Shown one piece after another: positions 1 through 8,700 of a stretch of DNA of 21,787 bases. The position numbers and the translations under genes are program-made. Under the pieces are notes generated by a model. It did no database searches. It was not told the origin of the DNA and saw only the letters and a list, made by a program, of their open reading frames with translations. How positions within the stretch are numbered: position 1 is the stretch's first letter; every line of letters starts with the position of its first letter. The stretch comes from an uncultured Oscillospiraceae bacterium (GTDB taxonomy: Bacteria > Bacillota > Clostridia > Oscillospirales > Oscillospiraceae): the NCBI GenBank assembly GCA_944385195.1, contig CALWWH010000236.1, positions 1 through 21,787 on the forward strand, in the 5' to 3' direction.

Positions 1-693
1 CCGGCCGACAAGACCGAGGCCTCTCTGGCCGCCAGCGAGCAGATTCGCGGCGAGGTCTACCACGACGGAGATATGATCCGCGTCTATGTCGTTGAGGTCC
101 GCCGCAGCAACCGCGGCCCGCAGATCATCGTCTCGCGGACCCATCCGGGTCTGGTCAAGCGCCTGTTTGAGCTGGAGGTCCCCGAGATCGCCGACGGCCT
201 GGTGGAGATCCGCTCCATCGCCCGCGAAGCGGGCAGCCGCACCAAGCTGGCTGTCTGGGCCGCCGATGAGACCATGGACCCTGTGGGCGCCTGCGTCGGC
301 CCTCGCGGCAGCCGCGTCAACGCCGTCGTCGGGGAGCTCCACGGGGAGAAGATGGACATCGTCCGCTATTACGAAGAGCCGGAAAAGTTCGTCGCCCAGG
401 CCCTGAGTCCGGCGGATGTGATCTCCGTCACCTGCCAGAAGGGCGTCAAGGCCTGCCGCGTCATCGTGCCGGATGATCAGCTGAGCCTGGCCATCGGTAA
501 GGAGGGCCAAAATGCCCGCCTGGCCGCCCGCCTGACTGGCTACAAGATCGACATCAAGCCCGCGTCTGCGCCGGATGACGGCCTGTTCTCCCGTGAGGAC
601 GAGGAGTTAGATGAGGACGAGGCCCTGGAGGAGCACCTGGAACAGGCCGAGGACAAGCCCGAAGGCAGGAACGAGTCCGAGACCGAGGCATAA
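1..693 (+). CDS. nusA: Transcription termination/antitermination protein NusA, 3' part
   Basis: The reading frame is open from the first base, so the gene starts upstream; 230 C-terminal residues are visible. NusA binds RNA polymerase and nascent RNA and modulates pausing, termination and antitermination. The visible part begins in the S1 domain (GEVYHDGD, GPQIIVSRTHPGLVKRLFE), passes through the family signature VPEIADGLVEI, AREAGSRTKLAVW and DPVGACVGPRGSR (first KH domain), and ends with the second KH domain, containing DDQLSLAIGKEGQNARLAAR and LTGYKIDIK. An acidic tail of about 38 residues (Glu/Asp-rich) follows and replaces the longer acidic-repeat C-terminus of proteobacterial NusA. The stop is TAA at 691-693. 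It heads the nusA-ylxR-ylxQ-infB operon; the 73-base gap to ylxR has no terminator. Identity is certain; only the 5' end is missing. Confidence 0.97.
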   Translation, partial: PADKTEASLAASEQIRGEVYHDGDMIRVYVVEVRRSNRGPQIIVSRTHPGLVKRLFELEVPEIADGLVEIRSIAREAGSRTKLAVWAADETMDPVGACVGPRGSRVNAVVGELHGEKMDIVRYYEEPEKFVAQALSPADVISVTCQKGVKACRVIVPDDQLSLAIGKEGQNARLAARLTGYKIDIKPASAPDDGLFSREDEELDEDEALEEHLEQAEDKPEGRNESETEA

Positions 694-701
694 AATGAGA
701 T

Positions 702-718
702 CGCCGCCCAAGGCGGCG
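702..718 (+). other. Short GC-rich hairpin in nusA-ylxR gap
   Basis: A perfect 7-bp stem, CGCCGCC / GGCGGCG with a CAA loop, starts 8 bases after the nusA stop codon. No T-tract follows, so it is not an intrinsic terminator. It may be an mRNA processing or stability element between nusA and ylxR; that role is inference. Confidence 0.4.
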
Positions 719-766
719 CCTGAGCAATTTACAGTTTTCCTCAATCAAGAAAAAGGTGGTGGTCAG

Positions 767-1042
767 ATGCAGAAAAAGATCCCCCTGCGCCAATGTGTTG
801 GATGCAGAGAAATGAAGCCCAAACGCGACCTGGTGCGCGTGGTGCGCTCGCCGGAGGGTGTGGTCCATCTGGACTTCAGCGGGAAGGCCCAGGGCCGGGG
901 CGCGTATGTGTGCCCGGACCCCAACTGCCTGCGCAAGGCCCAAAAGGCCGGGAGCCTGAGCCGCGCCTTTGGCGTGCCGGTCCCGCCGGAGGTCTACGAT
1001 GCGCTGGCCAAGACGGCAGAGGAGGCGCAGCGCCATGGATAA
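767..1042 (+). CDS. rnpM: YlxR/RnpM, RNase P-modulating small RNA-binding protein
   Basis: A 91-residue protein of the YlxR family (DUF448), small basic proteins encoded between nusA and infB in Firmicutes; the Bacillus protein has been reported to bind RNase P RNA and modulate its activity (RnpM). Family signature RQCVGCREMKPKRDLVRVVR lies at residues 8-27 and GRGAYVCPDPNC near residue 45. The paired CxxC and CxxxxC cysteines suggest a metal-binding or structural site. I chose ATG 767 because AAAGGTGGTGG lies just upstream and the protein then begins at the usual MQKKIPLRQC. The longer in-frame start at 611 would overlap nusA and add unrelated residues. The stop overlaps the ylxQ start by 8 bases, suggesting translational coupling. 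Confidence 0.93.
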   Translation: MQKKIPLRQCVGCREMKPKRDLVRVVRSPEGVVHLDFSGKAQGRGAYVCPDPNCLRKAQKAGSLSRAFGVPVPPEVYDALAKTAEEAQRHG

Positions 1043-1433
1043 GATCCTGGGTATGCTGGGGATTGCCCAGAAGGCCGGACGGGCGCAGATCGGCGAGGAG
1101 CCGGTGGGCGCCGCGGCCCGGGAGGGCAAGGCCCGCGTCATCCTGCTGGCCTCCGATGCCGGGGACAACAGCCGCCGGCGGGCGGCGAAATTCGCAGCCT
1201 GGCACGAGACGCCGCTGCTGGCCATACCTTATAATAAGCAGACGCTGGGCGGCATTTTCGGCCGCAGCAGCTGCGCCATGGCAGCCATTACCGATATCCG
1301 GATGGCGCTGAGCCTGGCGCAGAGTCTGGGCCTGGCGGAGGATGACCCCATTGTGGCCGGTCTGGCCGCCAAAAGCCGGCGTGTCGGCGTGAAAAAGCAC
1401 GCGGCCCCCAAACGTGGGGCGGGGCGGACATGA
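1035..1433 (+). CDS. ylxQ: YlxQ, L7Ae-family K-turn RNA-binding protein
   Basis: A 132-residue protein of the ribosomal L7Ae/L30e/S12e/Gadd45 family that in Firmicutes sits between ylxR and infB; relatives bind kink-turn RNA motifs. Features visible: N-terminal DKILGMLGIAQKAGRAQIGE, the core VILLASDAGDNSRRR and the Gly-rich segment TLGGIFGRSSCAMAAITD, matching the L7Ae fold. A basic tail (SRRVGVKKHAAPKR) follows and is probably RNA-contacting. ATG 1035 is chosen because GGAGG at 1021-1025 is well spaced and because it overlaps the end of ylxR by 8 bases. An earlier in-frame ATG at 969 lies deep inside ylxR without a suitable ribosome binding site. RNA partner unknown. Confidence 0.9.
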   Translation: MDKILGMLGIAQKAGRAQIGEEPVGAAAREGKARVILLASDAGDNSRRRAAKFAAWHETPLLAIPYNKQTLGGIFGRSSCAMAAITDIRMALSLAQSLGLAEDDPIVAGLAAKSRRVGVKKHAAPKRGAGRT

Positions 1434-1485
1434 GCGCCCGCGCACTCCGGGCGGGCGGCCGGAGAGAGCAGTATCAACAGGCATA

Positions 1486-1514
1486 GCCGCAGACCTTGCG
1501 GCCAGATGCCGCAA
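1486..1514 (+). promoter_or_regulatory. Mutually exclusive hairpins in the infB leader
   Basis: Three complementary segments lie just before the infB ribosome binding site: GCCGCA (1486-1491), TTGCGGC (1496-1502) and GCCGCAA (1508-1514). The middle segment can pair with either flank (6 bp with the first, 7 bp with the last), so only one hairpin can form at a time. The second ends 10 bases before GGAGG at 1525. No T-tract follows. This could adjust access to the infB start; the pairing is seen, the regulatory role is inferred. Confidence 0.4.
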
Positions 1515-1536
1515 GAGCTGAAATGGAGGCGGATTC

Positions 1537-3966
1537 ATGAGTTTACAGAAATATAGAATTGGTGAGGTTGCCAAGGATTTTGGCATGCCCAATAAGCAGA
1601 TTATGGAGCTGGTAACGGAGAAATTTGGCAAGCCGAAAAGCCATCAGCAGATTCTGACCGAGGAGCAGCTGAACCTGATTTTCGACGTGCTGACCCAGCA
1701 GAACCAGATCGAGTCCATCGAGCAGGTCTACGCCACGGCGGCTGCCAAGGCCGAAGCGCCGAAGCCCGAGGCCCAAACGCCGGAGGTCAAGGCCGAGCAG
1801 AAGAAGCCTGAGCCGGCATCCCAGCCCAAGCCCGCGCAAAACCAGACCAAACCCCAGGCAAGCCAGGGGCAGAAACCAGTTCAGAGCCAGAATAAACCGG
1901 CGCCCCAGGGCCAGAGCAAGCCCCAGCAGCCGGCGGCGCAGAAGCCTGCCCAGCCGGAAAAACAGCCCCAGCGGCAGCGGGAGCGCCGCGTGGTCGACAC
2001 CTCTGCTGCCCGCGTCAACGTCGACCGCTTCGACGACCACGCCGATCAGCTGGTCTCCGAGCGGGTGCAGAACATCTCCGGCGGCAAGCAGCGCATCGGC
2101 GGCGGCAAGCAGGCCAAGGGCCAGAACAAGAAAAAGGGCGGCTTCCAGGGCTCCAAGTCCCGCAACGAAGAGTCTGAGAAGATGCGCCGCCTCCAACTGG
2201 AGATTGCCAAGAAGATTCCGCTGACCGTCCATATCCCGGATGAGATCGCCGTGGGCGAGCTGGCCTCGCGGATGAAGAAGACCGGCGCTGAGGTTGTCAA
2301 GCAGCTGATGAAGCTGGGCGTCATGGCTTCTGTGAGCCAGACCATTGACTATGACACCGCCGCGCTGGTGGCCATGGAACTGGGCTGCAAGGTCGAACAT
2401 GAGGTCACTGTCACCATCGAGGAGCGCCTGATTGACGATCACACCGACACCGCCGAGGAATTGCAGCCCCGCAGCCCGGTCGTCGTTGTCATGGGTCACG
2501 TCGACCATGGCAAGACCTCCCTGCTGGACGCCATCCGCAAGACCAACGTCGTCAAGGGCGAAGCCGGCGGCATCACCCAGCACATCGGCGCCTACACCGT
2601 TGAGATCAACGGCAGCCCGATCACCTTCCTGGATACGCCGGGCCATGCGGCCTTTACCTCCATGCGCGCCCGCGGCGCCATGTGTACCGACATCGCCATC
2701 TTGGTGGTGGCAGCCGACGACGGCATCATGCCCCAGACCATCGAGGCGATCAACCACGCCAAGGCAGCAGGCATCCCCATCATCGTCGCCATCAACAAGA
2801 TGGATAAGCCTGCGGCCAACCCCGAACGCATCAAGCAGCAGATCATGGAGTACGACCTGATCCCCGAGGAATACGGCGGCGACACCATCATCTGCCCCAT
2901 CTCCGCCAAGACCGGTGAGGGCATTGAAAACCTGCTGGAGATGGTTACCCTGACCGCGGAAATGGCAGAGCTCAAAGCAAACCCCAACCGTCGGGCCAAG
3001 GGCGTCGTCATCGAGGCCCGCCTGGACAAGAGCCGCGGCCCTGTGGCCACCCTGCTGGTCCAGAACGGCACCTTGCATCAGGGCGACATCATCATCGCCG
3101 GCACCTCCGTCGGACGCGTGCGCGTCATGACCGACGACAAAGGCCGCCAGGTCAAGGACGCCGGCCCCTCCATCCCGGTGGAGATCACCGGCCTCAACGA
3201 GGTTCCCGGCGCCGGCGATGAGTTCAACGCCGTCGCCGATGAGCGCATGGCCCGCCAGCTGGTCGAGGAGCGCAAGGAGAAGGAAAAGCTCGCCGCCTCC
3301 AAGACCATCGGCAAGGTCAGCCTGGAGGACCTGTTCGCGCAGATCCAGCAGGGCGAGATGAAGGAACTGAACATCATCGTCAAGGCCGACGTCCAGGGCT
3401 CGGCCGAGGCCGTCAAGGCGTCTTTGGAGAAGCTCAGCAACGACGAGGTCCGCGTCCGCGTCATCCATGCCGCCGTCGGCGCCATCAACGAGTCCGACAT
3501 TCTCCTGGCCTCTACCTCCGACGCCATCGTCGTCGGCTTCAACGTCCGTGCGGACAACGTCGCCGCCGCCGCCGCCAAGCGCAGCAAGGTCGATATCCGC
3601 ATGTACCGCGTCATCTATGAGTGCATCGGAGAGATCGAAGCCGCCATGAAGGGAATGCTGGCCCCCGAGTTCAAGGAAGTTATCATCGGCCATGCCGAGG
3701 TTCGCCAGCTCTTCCGCGCCAGCGCCGTGGGCACCATCGCCGGCAGCTACGTCCAGGACGGCAAGATCGAGCGCAGCGCCAGGGTCCGCCTGCTGCGGGA
3801 CAACGTTGTCGTCTACGACGGCGAGGTCGCCTCCCTGCGCCGCCTGAAGGACAACGTCCGCGAAGTCACCACGGGCTTTGAGTGCGGCATCACCCTTGAG
3901 AAGTTCAACGACATCAAGGAAGGCGACATCATTGAAGCCTATGTGATGGAAGAGGTCAAGCGCTGA
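1537..3966 (+). CDS. infB: Translation initiation factor IF-2
   Basis: An 809-residue cytoplasmic GTPase that delivers initiator fMet-tRNA to the 30S subunit and promotes 70S joining. The IF2_N domain is at residues 1-60 ([21 protein letters not shown]). A Pro/Gln/Lys/Ala-rich low-complexity linker covers about 68-150, followed by a basic Gly/Lys-rich stretch. A second IF2_N-like domain spans about 224-290 ([20 protein letters not shown]). GTPase motifs: G1 GHVDHGKT 320-327, G3 DTPGH 366-370, G4 NKMDK 420-424, G5 SAK from 456. Domains II-IV follow, including [19 protein letters not shown] and [14 protein letters not shown] 1537 is preceded by GGAGG with good spacing. It is the last gene before an intrinsic terminator. 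The linker is shorter than in enterobacteria; otherwise the protein is complete. Confidence 0.99.
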   Translation: MSLQKYRIGEVAKDFGMPNKQIMELVTEKFGKPKSHQQILTEEQLNLIFDVLTQQNQIESIEQVYATAAAKAEAPKPEAQTPEVKAEQKKPEPASQPKPAQNQTKPQASQGQKPVQSQNKPAPQGQSKPQQPAAQKPAQPEKQPQRQRERRVVDTSAARVNVDRFDDHADQLVSERVQNISGGKQRIGGGKQAKGQNKKKGGFQGSKSRNEESEKMRRLQLEIAKKIPLTVHIPDEIAVGELASRMKKTGAEVVKQLMKLGVMASVSQTIDYDTAALVAMELGCKVEHEVTVTIEERLIDDHTDTAEELQPRSPVVVVMGHVDHGKTSLLDAIRKTNVVKGEAGGITQHIGAYTVEINGSPITFLDTPGHAAFTSMRARGAMCTDIAILVVAADDGIMPQTIEAINHAKAAGIPIIVAINKMDKPAANPERIKQQIMEYDLIPEEYGGDTIICPISAKTGEGIENLLEMVTLTAEMAELKANPNRRAKGVVIEARLDKSRGPVATLLVQNGTLHQGDIIIAGTSVGRVRVMTDDKGRQVKDAGPSIPVEITGLNEVPGAGDEFNAVADERMARQLVEERKEKEKLAASKTIGKVSLEDLFAQIQQGEMKELNIIVKADVQGSAEAVKASLEKLSNDEVRVRVIHAAVGAINESDILLASTSDAIVVGFNVRADNVAAAAAKRSKVDIRMYRVIYECIGEIEAAMKGMLAPEFKEVIIGHAEVRQLFRASAVGTIAGSYVQDGKIERSARVRLLRDNVVVYDGEVASLRRLKDNVREVTTGFECGITLEKFNDIKEGDIIEAYVMEEVKR

Positions 3967-3978
3967 GGGACAATCATA

Positions 3979-4009
3979 AACCAGAGGGGGCACTGCCCCC
4001 TTGGTTTTT
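3979..4009 (+). terminator. Intrinsic terminator between infB and rbfA
   Basis: Stem AACCA-g-AGGGGGC (3979-3991) pairs with GCCCCCTTGGTT (3995-4006) around an ACT loop, with one bulged G, and runs into TTTTT (4005-4009) and then CCCTTTT. It starts about 13 bases after the infB stop. It should end most nusA-infB transcripts, leaving rbfA-nrnA to read-through or another promoter. Confidence 0.8.
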
Positions 4010-4043
4010 CCCTTTTAAGATTCAAAAGGAAAGCAGGGAAAGT

Positions 4044-4412
4044 ATGGCATCCAATCGAATCGGACGCATCAGCGAGGAGGTCCAGCGCGAGCTGGCCTCG
4101 CTGCTGCGCGAGGTCAAGGACCCCCGGGTCAGCGGCCTCATCTCCATCACCAACGTAGATGTGACCCCGGATCTGCGCTTTGCAAAGGTCTATGTCAGCG
4201 TCCTGGAGGCCGACCGGGCCAAGGACACCATGAAAGGGCTCAAGTCTGCGGGCGGCTATCTGCGCCGGGAGCTGGGCGCGCGGCTGAATCTACGCCACAC
4301 CCCCCAGCTGGACTTCGTCCTGGACGACTCCATCGCCTACGGCGCGCACATGTATGAGCTTTTAAGCAAGCTCGAACGCCAGGAGGAACGCGATGAACAA
4401 GAGCAAAACTGA
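4044..4412 (+). CDS. rbfA: 30S ribosome-binding factor RbfA
   Basis: A 122-residue KH-like-fold protein that binds the immature 30S subunit and assists 16S rRNA 5'-end maturation and cold adaptation. Family motifs are clear: N-terminal NRIGRISEEVQRELASLLREV, KDPRVSGLISITNVDVTPDL, FAKVYVSVL, and the C-terminal TPQLDFVLDDSIAYGAHMYELL. Start ATG 4044 follows the purine-rich AAGCAGGGAAAG. It lies directly after a terminator and overlaps nrnA by 20 bases, so the two are probably translated together. Length is normal for the family. Confidence 0.97.
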   Translation: MASNRIGRISEEVQRELASLLREVKDPRVSGLISITNVDVTPDLRFAKVYVSVLEADRAKDTMKGLKSAGGYLRRELGARLNLRHTPQLDFVLDDSIAYGAHMYELLSKLERQEERDEQEQN

Positions 4413-5349
4413 GCTGGCTGCGGCCATCCGCAGCGGGGACAACTTCCTGCTGCTGACCCACCGGCGCCCGGACGGCGATACCCTTGGCTCGGCCTCGGCG
4501 CTCTGCCGCGGCCTGCGGGCCATTGGCAAGCGGGCGGCCATCCTGGAAAATCCGGATATGTCGGCCAAATATGCGCCGTTTCTGGCCGGGTTGACCGTCC
4601 CAAGCGTCCCGGCGGATGCAATTCTCTTTGCCGTCGACATGGCCAGCGAGAGCCTCCTGCCTGAAAATGCTCGGGATCTTGCAGGCAGGTTTGCCCTGGG
4701 CATCGACCACCACGGCTCCAACACCGGCTACGTCGCCAGCGCCTGGGTGGAACCTGCCTACGCCGCCTGCGGGGATCTGGAGCTGGAGCTGCTCGAGGAT
4801 CTGGGCACGACGGTGACGCCGGAGATGGCCACGGCGCTGTATCTGGCCCTGAGCACGGACACGGGCTGCTTTCGCTACTCCAACACCACCCCGTCGACGC
4901 TGCGCAAGGCCGCGCAGCTGATGGAGCTGGGTGCGGCGACCTATGAGATCAACCGCGACTTTTTTTCCATTAAATCCCTGGCGCGGATGCGCCTGGAGAC
5001 GCTGCTGGGTGAGAAGCTCGAAGTCTTAGCCGGCGGCAAAATCGCCATGGTGTCCCTCACGCCGCAGATGCTGGCCGCCACGGGGGCCTGTGACGATGAC
5101 ATCGAGGACCTGGCGAATTTTCCGCGTCAGATCGAGGGCGTGCTGGTGGCGGTGTATATCCGCGTCCACCCCTCCGGCGAGGCGAAGATCAGCGTCCGCA
5201 CCGAGCGAGGCTACAACGCCAGCAACATCTGCGCCCACCTGGGCGGCGGCGGCCATTTGGCAGCTGCGGGCGCATCCGTTCCCGAGGGCCTCGAAGCGGC
5301 CCGGGAGAAAATCCTGGCCGCGATCAAGGCGGAGACCGGATTGGGCTGA
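4393..5349 (+). CDS. nrnA: DHH-family nanoRNase / pAp phosphatase NrnA
   Basis: A 318-residue bifunctional oligoribonuclease of the DHH/DHHA1 family. NrnA degrades 2-5-nucleotide RNAs and dephosphorylates 3'-phosphoadenosine 5'-phosphate (pAp) in the cytoplasm. Catalytic metal-binding motifs: HRRPDGD at residues 23-29, VDMASE at 81-86, DHHGSN at 105-110 and STDTGCFRYSN from 154. The substrate-binding DHHA1 motif GGGGHLAAAG is at 284-293. Start ATG 4393 follows AGGAGG at 4381-4386 inside the end of rbfA. This is the usual nrnA position after rbfA in Firmicutes, but truB does not follow: a strong terminator starts 13 bases after the stop codon. Confidence 0.95.
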   Translation: MNKSKTELAAAIRSGDNFLLLTHRRPDGDTLGSASALCRGLRAIGKRAAILENPDMSAKYAPFLAGLTVPSVPADAILFAVDMASESLLPENARDLAGRFALGIDHHGSNTGYVASAWVEPAYAACGDLELELLEDLGTTVTPEMATALYLALSTDTGCFRYSNTTPSTLRKAAQLMELGAATYEINRDFFSIKSLARMRLETLLGEKLEVLAGGKIAMVSLTPQMLAATGACDDDIEDLANFPRQIEGVLVAVYIRVHPSGEAKISVRTERGYNASNICAHLGGGGHLAAAGASVPEGLEAAREKILAAIKAETGLG

Positions 5350-5361
5350 ACAATATATCAC

Positions 5362-5397
5362 ACATCCCGTCAGAAACCTCTGGCGGGGTGTTTTTTT
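5362..5397 (+). terminator. Intrinsic terminator of rbfA-nrnA
   Basis: A 13-bp stem, ACATCCCGTCAGA / TCTGGCGGGGTGT with two G-T wobbles and an AACC loop, is followed by an uninterrupted T-tract at 5391-5397. It closes the ribosome/nanoRNA operon. Confidence 0.92.
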
Positions 5398-5575
5398 GCC
5401 GCAGCGTCATGCCGCGCAGGCACGAAAAGGAATTTCACCCAAAATATCACCTATTATATCATCCCAAAGCGAAATCCAAATGCGCAAACAGAAAATCGCC
5501 GCCGGGACAAACAAACCGTAGAACGTGACAAAAAAGGATTTTTATTTTAAATTTTGGGGTATAACGGCATAATCA

Positions 5576-5597
5576 GCACAAGATATAGGCCTTGTGC
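5576..5597. repeat. Inverted repeat upstream of S-layer promoter
   Basis: Perfect 7-bp arms GCACAAG (5576-5582) and CTTGTGC (5591-5597) flank 8 bases, ending about 43 bases before the proposed -35 box. It could be a regulator site; no T-tract follows, so it is not a terminator. Confidence 0.45.
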
Positions 5598-5619
5598 GGC
5601 TCAAAGCGTTACACTTGAG

Positions 5620-5661
5620 TTACAAACGCGCCAAAGCGCTTTACAAACGGGACGGTTTGTA
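5620..5661. promoter_or_regulatory. Candidate operator array of TACAAAC half-sites
   Basis: TACAAAC occurs at 5621-5627 and again at 5642-5648, 21 bases apart (two helical turns; the identity extends to TTACAAACG). Its inverse GTTTGTA lies at 5655-5661. The last two form a dyad exactly between the proposed -35 and -10 boxes. CAAAGCG is also duplicated, at 5602-5608 and 5632-5638. The spacing suggests cooperative binding by a dimeric regulator at this promoter; the regulator is unknown. Confidence 0.5.
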
Positions 5662-5668
5662 GTATTCT
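5640..5668 (+). promoter_or_regulatory. Sigma-A-type promoter of large S-layer gene
   Basis: TTTACA (5640-5645), 17 bases, TATTCT (5663-5668). The predicted transcript starts near 5675 and gives a leader of about 69 bases with a hairpin. The spacer carries an inverted repeat. The same two hexamers with the same spacing recur before the CofE-like gene at 20396-20424. Confidence 0.6.
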
Positions 5669-5681
5669 ACACACGGAAACT

Positions 5682-5713
5682 GACCGGGGGCCTCTCCACG
5701 CGAGGCTTTGGTC
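5682..5713 (+). other. Structured 5' leader of S-layer mRNA
   Basis: GACC (5682-5685) and GCCTC (5690-5694) pair with GAGGC (5702-5706) and GGTC (5710-5713). The two-part stem sits near the expected 5' end of the transcript, where S-layer mRNAs often carry stabilising structures; that function is inferred. Confidence 0.4.
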
Positions 5714-5743
5714 AAGACCCAAATATTAAAGGAGGAATACTCT

Positions 5744-8700
5744 ATGCAGAATCTGAAGAGAGTCCTGTCTCTGGTTCTGGTCGTGGCGATGGTCATGAGC
5801 TTCATGCTCTCCGCCAGCGCAGCTGTCCAGCCCCAGATTCCCGACCTCGCGGAAAGCAACTACCAGCCTGAAGTTCAGGTCCTGGCAGCTCTGAACATTG
5901 TTGAGGGCTACGAGGATGGCAGCTTCAAGCCCGCCAACAACGTCACCCGTGCTGAGTTGGCAACCATCCTTGCTCGTGTTCGCGTTGGCGGCGACAAGGA
6001 AATGATCAACACTTATAACTATAGTCACATGACCTACACCGACGTGCTCAATGCCGGTTATGTCTGGGCGGCTCCGGCCATCCAGTACGCCACCGACAAC
6101 GACATGGTCGTTGGCGATGGCAACAACAAGTTCCGTCCTGGCGACACCGTCACCGTCGTTGAGGGCCTGAAGATGCTCCTGACCGCTCTGGATTACGATC
6201 CCGAGATCGAGGGTCTGCAGAATGTTGGCGCAGCGTGGAAGGCCAACACCCTGTCCCTGGCTCGCGAGGTCGGCCTGCTGGATCGCTTCTATGGCGACAC
6301 CAACAAGCAGATGACCCGTGATGACATGGCTCTGCTGATCTTCAACTTCCTGAGCAGCAATGTTGTCAAGGGTTACTACACCAATGACGTTGCCAACGTT
6401 GATACCGTTCTGTACTTCGGCGGCACCGCTCTGGAAGTCTACTTCGGCAAGCAGGTTGTCTACGGCGCTATCGTTGCTAACGAGGCTGCTGACACCGACG
6501 TGTACGAGATGGCTACCACCGGCCGCGTTGCCAATGGCGACGTCCGTCTGCCTGCCAACACCACTCAGCTGTTCCTGTATGATAACGACGAGGGCGTGAC
6601 CCTGGGCGATATCATGGCCGGCAGAGTTCCCGTCACCGTCCCCTTCTTCAGCGAGGAGAAGGTTGTTGACGACTACTTCATGACCTTCACCAACCTGTCC
6701 ACCGATCTGGGCGACATTGGCGAGCCTGTCTTCGTCATCACCGACCTGGAGCCCACCAAGGGCGATTGGCTGGCCACCGGCGGCCTGTGCTTCTCCACCG
6801 GCACCAACACTGTTGGCACCGAGACTTGGGACGCTGTTGCTACCCTGGGCAACCTGGTCAACAATGACACCGTCTACGTCAACGACTACGACTACACCAC
6901 CACCGCTCAGACCAACACCAACGGTAACTTCCTGAAGACCGTTGACTGGGACGGCGATGGCATCCTGGACATCGTCCTGAAGGAAGACTGGTCCATGACC
7001 CTGGTCACCGGCACCAACCGTGACAACTCTGTCAACAACGTTGCCGGCGAGAACTGGGACTTCGACAACCGTCATCCCAACCTCCTGGCCGAGGACTTCA
7101 TTGACACCGGTTACATCAACTACCACTACGCTGATGGCGTCTGGTACAACACCCAGGCTACCACCATTGCCAAGACTCCTCTGGCTGACTCCATCGACGC
7201 TGTCAACTATCGTGAGGGTTATGTCACCCTGTCCGATGGCAACAAGTACGAGCAGTCCGATGTCGGCACCGGCGGCCTGCAGAACATGCTCGAGACCATC
7301 CTGATCAACCTGCGCAACGACCCCAAGGCCACTGCCAACTACAACTGGTATCTGGACAACGGCGGTTACATCCGCGCCTTTGGTGAGGATCTGAGCCAGT
7401 GGTCCGTCTACCTGCTGACCGACGCTAGCTCCGCTATGACCCGTACCGGCTGGGACGAGACTGTCGACGCTCTGCGTCAGACTGGCTTCGACGGCCTGAA
7501 CACCTACACTGTTACCAACTCCCGCAACGACCTGTATGTCCAGAACGCTGCTAACAGCACTCCTGTGAAGTTCGGCGCTCTGAACACCGCTCTGGACGGC
7601 GTTGCTGCTACCAACCTGGCCAGCGCTGCTGTCTCCGAGACTTCCGCTGAGCTGCAGAACCCCGGCACCATCGTTGAGCTGATGTCCACCTTCGGCTCCT
7701 ACGGCAACGAGTACCTGCTGCGTGACGGCAACGACTGGGGCGCCTACAACAGCGCTCACGAGTTCAAGCACGCTGGTGTTGACCATGTCTACACCACCGA
7801 CAACACCGACTACTATGTTGTCACCTGGGCTCTGGACAACTATGGCAACAAGATGGTTACCAACGTTGAGTACTTCAAGGGCTACAAGGCTCTGACCGGT
7901 GTCAACTTCGCGGATTGCTCCAATGCTTACGCTCTGGTTGGCGGCGTCCAGACTGTTGCCGACGGCTCTGAGTACTATGTCGCGAACACCGTGGTCCTCG
8001 AGACCAACGTCGCCTTCCGCGAGATCAAGTCCCCGTACTTCGCTTATGAGCACATCAGCGACTACAAGGACAGCCGCGTTGGCCTGTTCGCTACCATCGA
8101 CCCGACCGGCGCTCTGGTTGACGTCCCCGTCACCTACGCTGGCAGCAACCTGCCCTTCAACAACACTGACACTGCTCTGGGCTTCTTCTCCTACAACCCC
8201 GGCACTCAGGTTGCTACTGTGATCGATCATGATTACAACGCCAACGGCATCTTCGCTGCTAACGTTGCAATTGTGAACCCCTCTTACAAGGTTATCACCA
8301 CCGTTGGCGGCATTCAGCTGAACATCACTGAGAACACCGAGATCTACGCTCTGGTCAACTCCCGCTTCGGCAACACCAACAACTATGGCGAGCGTCTGTG
8401 GCTGGTCGACCAGGAGTACGGCGATCTGCGCGTGAATGACAGCATCATCTATGTTGTCAACGGCATCAATGTCGAGTACATCCTCGTCGTTGACGGCGAT
8501 TCCCGCAACCTGCCCGACAACCTCGTCTACGCTCAGGACGGCATCGACATCTGGGGCATGATCGCCGACGATAATGGCGCTGGCCTGAACAACTCCGCTG
8601 CTTGGCTGGCCTACCTGAAGGAGACCATTGCTGACTACGTCACCGCCAAGAACAACCCGACCACTGTCAGCGCTCTTGAGCTCGAGGCTGCTCGCCAGGA

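Larger units (their letters stand above)
5398..5743 (+). other. Gene-free regulatory region upstream of the large S-layer gene
   Basis: No credible gene; much more A/T-rich than its flanks. From left to right it holds an A/T-rich stretch (5440-5570), an inverted repeat GCACAAG / CTTGTGC at 5576-5597, repeated CAAAGCG and TACAAAC elements (5602-5661), a sigma-A-like promoter (5640-5668) and a structured leader with GACC-GCCTC / GAGGC-GGTC pairing (5682-5713). The ribosome binding site AAAGGAGG follows at 5729-5736. Confidence 0.75.

Noticed and set aside
1543..3993. An 816-codon antisense frame over infB
   Set aside because: Shadow of the GC-rich infB codons; the translation is a Leu/Gly/Asp-rich artefact.
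5620..5661. CRISPR-like or other direct-repeat array
   Set aside because: Only two direct copies of a 9-base unit with an inverted half-site; no spacers of regular length. An operator arrangement explains it better.
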